A DNA stretch of 64,000 nucleotides. It comes from Celoporthe dispersa (taxonomy: Eukaryota; Ascomycota; Sordariomycetes; Diaporthales; Cryphonectriaceae). Numbering within the stretch: the first letter of the stretch is position 1; each line of letters opens with the position of its first letter. The notes below the pieces were generated by a model, which saw only the letters and a list, made by a program, of their open reading frames with translations, searched no databases and was not told the origin of the DNA. Location of the stretch: NCBI GenBank assembly GCA_016584495.1, contig WAID01000006.1, positions 2,108,001 to 2,172,000 of the forward strand, in the 5' to 3' direction. Both the position numbers and the translations under genes were made by a program. Below, piece by piece: positions 57,436 to 64,000 of this stretch.

Positions 57436-57901
57436 ATGCCTGCTGTCGGCACTGGCGTTTCTGACACCACTGCTGATGCAGCACGACCCTCGCCTCTGGC
57501 ATTCTGGAAGTGCTACCGACCAAGCACCAACGTAGCAGGTATGTATATCGGACTGTAGAGGAAAAAGATTATTGGTCGTTTCGTATATGATATTAAAGCA
57601 TTTACTTATTACGCTCTGAAGCACCTTTCTCTAGGGGAACGAAGTGACCAGGCTCTCCTGAGTCTTGTTCCCAGTGCAATAGCCTGCCAAAATCTCAAGG
57701 TAGATGAATTCTATAAGGGTAGCGATAGTAGATCCGACAGGAGCCACCTGTTGTCATGGGAAACGGAAGAGAACCCATACTGGGCTCGTTATCACCAACT
57801 TGAGGACATGTGCGTCAACACGCTGAGGTGAGCAACAAGACCATTCATTCCGTTATCTTGTTAGACGCCTCGTTGCTGAGGCTGCATGGCCAAGGAGTTA
57901 G
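57436..57901 (+). CDS. Unrecognised spliced reading frame
   Basis: Tentative exons 57436-57538, 57635-57827 and 57865-57901 (introns 96 and 37 bp) join in frame to 110 residues. The product reads like real protein: PLAFWKCYRPSTNV, then SWETEENPYWARYHQLEDMCVNTLR and RLVAEAAW. The first intron has a good GTATGT donor and CTCTAG acceptor. The second has GTGAGC and TTAG, but at 37 bp it is shorter than most fungal introns. I do not recognise the family. It could be an exon set of a larger damaged gene, since a further donor-like GTTAGT coincides with the stop. No known domain is seen, and there is no evidence for function. Confidence 0.3.
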
Positions 57902-60572
57902 TTCTGACTTGATCTTGGAAAGACAAGCTTATCACATGTTATCTTTGCTGGTCCCGATTGGAGCAACCGTATCATGGAGCTGTGAGACCTCTGCCTCTCT
58001 GAGCATCCCCACGCGTCTCTGATAGCCAGCTCTATCTAAATGCTAATAACGTCTCCCATGATGGTGGCTTCTCCATCATGTAACCCTCCCGTCCAAACTC
58101 CGAGGTTAGTATACATTAGCTTGTTGACTAGGTGAATAGACCTCACACGTCTAGAACACATTCTCTCGTCTTGCCTACCATGGTACATGGCCACAGCATA
58201 CCCTCTGCGAGGGCGGGGTTGATAAGAGCTGCTTGACTCGCACGAGGGTACCGCCATAGTACAGCGCAGTCTGTACATTCGTGCTGCGTGGAAAGCATGC
58301 CAGCGGGCGGGAGCGGCGGAAACAAAGAACTCGGAAGACGCGGGAAGTCAGTAGCCGCGAGCAGCTTGCACCTTTCCAAGCTTGCGTCGACCGGAGAGGG
58401 GATGATGATGTTTTTCTCATTCCAGGGCGACCATGTGCCGCAACCCCCCGGTGTGAGACAAGAGAAACCATGCCTTTTTTTTTCTTTCTCTTCTCTTCTT
58501 TTTCTTTTCCCTCTCTATCTTCGTTGCAGCTTTTGGGAAGTGGCCGAGTGTCTTGGCTCGCTTTGTGACTAGTGTCTCGCATGTGAATCGACGTGGCGGA
58601 GGGCTCGCCTGTGGTCGTGTAGCCGCATCGGGACTGTCAAGAAAGGCAGCTTTTTTAATTCTGCGAGAAGAGATACTTGGCATTTTAAAAGGAATAATAC
58701 TTTGAGTCTGAGTGGTGTAGCAGCCTAAGGCGTGATATCGCTAGAGTACGGGGGTCTGCACCGTAGAATGGACAGGGGGATTAAGGTTTAACGGTACGAA
58801 GTATGTACCCCGGATTCACGGGGGGCAATCTACACAGTAGCGGCAGCATCGTACATTCCCTGGCAAGCTGGGAGACGTGCTGTGGCAGGTGGGGACTAGC
58901 TGATGTCATTCTTGCAGCTCACGGTGGACACTTGCCCTTGTGCCCCCCTCCCTCCTTCCCCCCTCCTCGGGGCGATCGCACCCGCTGTGGGTCTGGGGGA
59001 GGGCAGGTGCGCGGCGGGCCCACCTTCTGGCGCTGTCTCTCAGTGGATGCTTGAACAGCCCACGCTGCCCTGAAGCTGGCCTGACCTGGCCTGACCGGCT
59101 GGCTGGTGCTCCCGTCTGCTTGCGGAAGCCCCCTCCCCAGCCAGGTCTGGTCCGGAACACCGCCTTCCTCCCTCTGCCTGGGAGCCCAAGAGTGCATTTA
59201 TTGATTGCACAATATGAGCCGGATGATTGCACCATCGGCGCCCTGCTATATATCTACATAGTATCATATCTTATCCAGCTGTCCCCGTAGTCCTGTTGTG
59301 TGCAAATCTTGGCGGGGGGATGGGCACATTGCCATCACGTAATGGGCGGGCGCCCAGCGGGAATAGCAGGAGGACCCTTGTTTACCCCAGTGTTGTACCT
59401 CGCACGCCAGTCAGCCCATTCCACACCTGCTCGCGTGACGCATGTCCACATACTGTCTGTGCTGTAACCGTACGTACACTGCCATGGCCCTCCTCTCCCA
59501 GATCTCCCAGCTGCTGGCTCTGTTGCACCGTCACGAAGTTGATCGTAGTTTGTACGAACACATAGCACTGCAACAGAGAAGAAAGAGGCAGAAGAGTCCG
59601 GAGTGAAAAGGGGGGGGGGCTGGAGAAAGGCAGGGAGAGGCCAGGTAGGTACATGGAGAACTATAATGGTAGGAGAGAAAAGGCGGCCCATCCACACCCT
59701 GCAGGAGCCACCACAAGATGTACCACCTGACCTTGTGCGCGCTGAGGTCACCCCATCCAGGCCATTGGCCAAGGGGGACCCTGAAGACCGAGCTGCTGCC
59801 GTCCTCCTTCCCTTCCCCGAGGAGCAGTGATACCACAGTACTTGTATGTACATGAGGTAATAAATGCAGACCATGCTGCACACCCTTTCCTCTCCAAGAT
59901 CAATCAATTGTCGACACCTAGACACACCCCTTGACCCCCCAAGGAATGCCCCTCACCTCCTGAAGCGACCACTGACATCAAAGCTACGAGGATTGATCCA
60001 TCCCTCTCCTCCCCTACCTCTCTGAACCAGCATCTCCATCCCGCTCGACTGACTTACTTACCACCCCTTCCTCTCTACTCCTTCACATCCCCTCTTTTGT
60101 CTCCTTTCAACAACAACCACAGACAACAAGCCATCATCAATCCATCTTGGTCATCTTCCATCTCCCACCCTTACCACACTGACATCACCCGACTTGCTTT
60201 GTGAGTACCCTTGCCCATCTAGGAGCGTTCCCCAATACGGCCCCTTGCCCCCTTACTGTGGTCGTTTGGGCGACGATTTGACCAGTTGTTGGATCACCGT
60301 CAACGGCAACGATGATAGACACACACATTGTGACATCATCTGAGACCTGTCCGTCTGGAACCGAGCGTTTCGACCGTTCCGGTCTGCTCTGTTGCCTGAT
60401 AGGAGTTCCGAGAACCTTCGAGGAGCTCCATAGAAGCCCCGCACACTCGTGTGAGCGATGCTGACTGGGTGGACGATAGCCAAAAGCCACATAGTCCCAA
60501 TCCGACGTCATCCCTTCGGCCTCAACCATTCTCACCAGTCGTCACAACCCAACTTCCAAACAAATCAACACG
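57902..60572. other. Intergenic and STF2 5' leader
   Basis: 2.7 kb. The first two thirds hold scattered short open frames without motifs. From about 59.9 kb the sequence is C/T/A-rich (CCTCACCTCC, CATCACC words), like a long fungal promoter/leader, running into the STF2 start. A T-rich tract lies at 58476-58505. Confidence 0.45.
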
Positions 60573-61366
60573 AGTAAGCCAGAACCATCTTGCCTACCCC
60601 CTGTGGTTCTCAGACAGAGCCGGATCGCTAACATGCCACAGTGACCCGTTCTCACAAGGTTCGAAGAGCCCCCTCCATCTATCCTTGTCACCAACACTCG
60701 CCGCGGCCAATGCTGACAGGCTCTCGTCTAGTACAACGACAAGGACCACGCCGGTCTGGCTGACGGCACTGCTGCTCCTGAGGAGCACCTCCCCCGCTAC
60801 TTTGCCAAGCACGGCTACGCTGGCGAGGACCCCAAGAAGATCAAGAAGAGCGGCGGCGGCAAGGGTAACTGGTGAGCAAGCCCTGATCTCTATACAGTAT
60901 CACCAGAGCTATGATCTGTCGCATGAGGGGTAGCATGATCTCCTTGTTGTATAACGACTGGCTGGTCATAAACCCCTGGTCCGCCCGTTCCGCCTGCTGC
61001 GGGCTTCCCATTGGGACCAAGCATTCCGTGCTGCATATGCGCCAGCACAAGATCACCACGTATCACGAGCCGCTCTACCCCAAATCATAGTTCGTATGTC
61101 GGTGTCCACTGACGAGACGTAGGGGCAACCCTGGTGACGAGATCCTGGATGACCAGTTCAACCTGGCCAACGTCCGCCGCCGATCCAACTCGTCCGGCTA
61201 TGCCAACAACCTCTCGGACTTCAAGACCAAGTTCGACCTGAACGAGGTCGAGCCCGTCTTTGAGGAGTCCATCCACGGCCCCGCCGAGGATGACCTGACC
61301 AAGACCGAATCTGCCTCTACCAGTGGCGGCTCCGTCGATGATGCGACTTCTGCCAAGAGCGTCTAA
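60573..61366 (+). CDS. STF2: STF2/TMA10-like hydrophilin (ATPase-stabilising factor family)
   Basis: Exons are 60573 (the A of the ATG), 60642-60658, 60732-60871 and 61123-61366, with introns of 68, 73 and 251 bp, giving 133 residues. The spliced start is MTRSHKYNDKDHAG. The conserved core is LPRYFAKHGYAGEDPKKIKKSGGGKGNWGNPGDEI, spread across exons 3-4, which matches yeast Stf2/Tma10 (PKYF, IKK-GSGKGNWGKPGDEI). Yeast Stf2 is a small glycine-rich hydrophilin linked to stabilising inhibited F1Fo-ATPase and to desiccation tolerance. The C-terminal extension (RRSNSSGYANNLSDFKTKFD and an acidic tail) is typical of moulds. The first intron interrupts the start codon between A and TG: donor AGTAAGCC, branch CTAAC, acceptor CACAG. 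No other ATG gives the MTRSHK start. Confidence 0.85.
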
Positions 61367-61848
61367 GCCTCCCCCTTAGGAGGAGCTTGGACATGATGAG
61401 GGCTGTCTCTTTCATACACACCAAAGTCATTGCGAGCGCTGCATATGACTCAATTCACTGCTGGCTTTGTTCGAAAATCGAAGTGTGTTGTTCGGCCTGT
61501 CGCACTGGACGGCCTGACTTCTCTCGTGGAGATGGTTGGTCGAAGGTCTCTCTGACAACCTGGCGGCCTCTCAATCTCGATTTGTTCTGCCCTCATCGCA
61601 CGACTCTCGTGCCTTGCTCAGCAGATAGCATCTTCTGGTAGTCTTTGTGCTCACCAGACTGTAATATTATCTCTTTTTCCACGGCGTGCCCAATGAAGAC
61701 TTTTTCTCCCGTCTCGTGATGTCCTCCTGCGCTCTCCCTCGTGACATTTTGTGCTCCCATCTCCATGTGCTGTCCGACACGCACCAGCTCTCTCTCTCTA
61801 TATACTAATGTAAGATGGGATGTGTTGGGTATCAGATTCCAGGCCTCT
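61367..61848. other. Convergent 3' spacer (STF2 / FMT1)
   Basis: 0.48 kb, T/C-rich, separating two convergent 3' ends. No gene. Confidence 0.55.
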
Positions 61849-63474
61849 CTACTCCTCATGGGTCGTCATGACATCCATGGCATAATCCAAATTCGTAACA
61901 TCCTCCATCGTCAACCTCTTCTCCATGAACCGCTCCAGTGCCCTCGAAGCAGGTTTTCCCACCTCCCCCTCGTTCTTGATCATCCTCACCCTGATGGCGG
62001 TATTCTCCTCGATGCTTAGTCCTGCTAGAGCCGTGACCTCTCCACCCGCAATCTGATACGGCACCCGCAGCGGTATGACCACGCTCGCCCCCTCCTGCTT
62101 TGGGTGTTCCCCTTCCTCCACCAACACAGGCACCCGGAACTCCCGCGCATCAGGCCCGTCCTTTGTCGAGAAACATACATTCGCTATCTGCGCCGGCAGC
62201 TCAGCCCGCCGCGCCTCCTCGTCGAGCTCGTTCCGGTCGGCATCGCGGTCATGCTTGAGCTGGACGATGGCCATCACCGCGTCGCGCAGCACGGCTGGGC
62301 AGGGGATGGCCTCGACGTCCTCCAGGATGATGCGCTCCTCGTGCGGGTTCTCCCGGGTCAGGGCGTGCGTCCATAGGCCCGTCACTTTCCCCGCCGGCTG
62401 GTGCCCGACGGCGCGGAAGCGTCTCTCGAGGTCGGAGGCCGTCCAGCGCCCGGCGGGGTAGAGGGCGTGGTCGCGGGCCCAGAGGGTGCTGTCCCAGTCG
62501 ATGCAGGCGTCGGCCTTGCGGATCTTGGGGGCGTCGCGGAAGGCGGCGGCGCCATCGCCAGCGAGGAGGGGGGGAGAAGGAGAGGGGGAGGTCCAGCGGG
62601 GGCGGGTAGGGCGGGACGTGGAGGCCCTGCCTCAGGCTGTCGGCGAGCAGGGCGGCTCCGGCCGGGGCGAGCATGTCCAGGAGCTGCGGGGTGGTGCACC
62701 CTGCCGGGATGGGAATGCCGGGAGGCGGGGTGCGGGCGAGGATGTGGCCGTGGTCGTACTCGGTCGGGTGAAGGGTCTGCAGGGTGACACCGGCGCCGGG
62801 CCGGTCGGCGAGGAGGGTCCACTGCAGAGGGGCGGGCCCGCGCAGGTCCGGCAGGAGGCTGGGGTGGACGTTCAGGCCGCCGTACGCGAGGGAGAAGAGG
62901 ATGCGCGGGGGCACAAAGAGGCCGAAGGAGACGGCGACGACGAGGTTGAAGGGCAGGTGCCCGCGGTGGGCGAGCTTGCCGGACGGGTGCGGGTGGATGG
63001 TGCGCTGGCCCGTCGTCGGGTGTGTCACGCGGCCCGGGAGGGCAGGTCCCAGCCCGTGAAGGTGTCGCGCTGGTGCAAGGGGAGGCCGAGGGCGTGGGCG
63101 AGGTGGAAGAGGGGTCCTACGGCGATGCGCTTTAGGCCGCGGCCGCCTGGTTTCCCGGGGCGCACGAGGACGTCGATGGACTCGACCAGGTCGGGCCGGG
63201 CCTTGTGTAGGTCGTGGAGCGCCGTGAGAGAGGCGCAGCTGAAGGCGTCGGAGCCGCAGAAGAGGATGCGGAGCGGTGCTGAGGTCCTGCTGGGGTTGGT
63301 GGTGGGCGAGGAGGAGGACGACGAGGGGGAGGGTGAGGCTGTGGAGGACTGGCGGGTTCGTCTTGAGGCTGGCGGCCTGCTGATGGCGTATGGATGACTA
63401 CATGTGATGAAGGAGTCTGTGTATCCGTGTATGAGTCTGCCCATGGGTGACGGGCGGAGTATTGATGGTGGCAT
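61849..63474 (-). CDS. FMT1: Mitochondrial methionyl-tRNA formyltransferase
   Basis: About 541 residues from ATG 63474, apparently intronless. A longer in-frame start at 63570 exists but its extra 32 residues look unconserved. An Arg/Ser-rich presequence (SRPPASRRTRQSS) precedes the formyltransferase domain: LRILFCGSDAFS, FNLVVAVSFGLFVP, GLNVHPSLLPDLRGPAPLQW with catalytic Asn and His, and LHPTEYDHGHIL with the catalytic Asp. A C-terminal FMT domain follows (KIRKADACIDWDSTLWARD through LRVPYQIAGGEVTALAGL). The enzyme formylates initiator Met-tRNA in mitochondria using 10-formyl-THF. Two frame breaks are apparent: about 63031-63044 (one base short) and the 7-base G run 62568-62574 (one base long), which cancel (1626 bp = 3n). 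Confidence 0.85.
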
Positions 63475-64000
63475 GGTGGGTGAGGGAATGAGTGAGTGAG
63501 GAAGGCTGGTGGTGGTGGTGAGGTCCAGAGCGAGGAGGGACTCGTCACGAAGAGGTGAGAGAGCGAGCACGGGCGTCGAATGATCTCATCGCCCCAGTGA
63601 AAAAAACGAATAGGAAAAGGATAAAAGAGTCCTCAATGGAAGGGAAAAAAAAAGATATTGAGTATAATGCATAAATTACATGAACAAGTTTCACAGGGCG
63701 CAAGTTTCTGTAGTGGGTTGATGAGGTCGTGAAACTTTTTGGAAGCTGATATTCTCGATTACTGTTTGATATTGCATAGAAGAATAATTGCAACCCCGTC
63801 GTGTTGGCTAATTTGCAATAAGCGGGTGTTGTATCCTTGTAACCGATATCAACTCACCACCATTTTGAAGCAATCCGCTTGCCCATCATCTGCTATTGTA
63901 TGAAGCCTTTCTTTTTTAGACTACTTGCTTAGATGTGTTAGGGCCATGTTAAGCTGTCTCAGAAGCATGGCCGCCGGAATGACTTGTTGAGTTCTCGTGA
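63475..64000. other. FMT1 upstream region to window end
   Basis: It contains the FMT1 promoter and AT-rich sequence to the right edge. No gene start or end can be supported here. Confidence 0.5.

Noticed and set aside
53092..57901. A secondary-metabolite gene cluster around the Zn2Cys6 factor
   Set aside because: No polyketide synthase, peptide synthetase, terpene cyclase, P450 or oxidoreductase is present nearby. Only one membrane protein and one unrecognised frame adjoin it.

Overview
This window is nuclear DNA of a filamentous ascomycete, most likely a Sordariomycete. The genes are GC-rich, with mostly 53-250 bp introns, GTRNGY-type donors, YAG acceptors and CTRAC-like branch sites. Intergenic spacers are long (0.5-4.3 kb) and full of pyrimidine tracts and microsatellites. 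Several families are typical of moulds: a Pth11-type rhodopsin-fold receptor, an RTA1 family protein, Zn2Cys6 and AHC1-type regulators and a CBM48 protein. No operon, phage, CRISPR array, rRNA or convincing tRNA gene was seen, and there is no obvious secondary-metabolite cluster. The species cannot be named from the sequence alone.

Layout, left to right. 0-10 kb: the 5' end of a Pth11-like receptor (-), an alpha/beta hydrolase (+), a CBM48/Crp1-like protein with very long introns (-) and a small damaged conserved gene (-). 10-20 kb: a MAG2/RNF10 ubiquitin ligase (-), a voltage-gated proton channel (+), a Cys-rich GPI-anchored wall protein (+) and an AHC1-like nuclear zinc-finger protein (-). 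20-32 kb: an Alba-domain protein (+), a Ser/Thr-rich single-pass membrane sensor-like protein (+), VTC1 (-) and a Tctex-1 dynein light chain (+). 32-47 kb: an F-box protein (+), PCT1 (+), RTF1 (-), a class-1 dihydroorotate dehydrogenase (+) and the SPOUT methyltransferase SFM1 (-). 47-64 kb: KEX1 (+), DRE2 (-), an RTA1-type membrane protein (-) divergent from a Zn2Cys6 regulator (+), an unrecognised spliced reading frame (+), an STF2-like hydrophilin (+) and mitochondrial FMT1 (-).

Most genes are unrelated housekeeping functions: lipid synthesis (PCT1), transcription elongation (RTF1), Fe-S assembly (DRE2), ribosome modification and quality control (SFM1 and MAG2 both act on ribosomal protein uS3), polyphosphate (VTC1), mitochondrial initiation (FMT1) and secretory processing (KEX1). 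The only pair that looks like a local regulatory unit is the divergent RTA1-like / Zn2Cys6 pair at 53.1-56.8 kb.

The strongest window-wide signal is technical. Ten genes carry about 15 single-base reading-frame breaks, many in short C/G runs, and conserved protein sequence continues in another frame on the far side. Because RTF1, DRE2, KEX1, PCT1 and FMT1 are all hit, consensus indel errors are far more likely than mass pseudogenisation. Coordinates below give the whole gene span, with exons and suspected breaks in the text.
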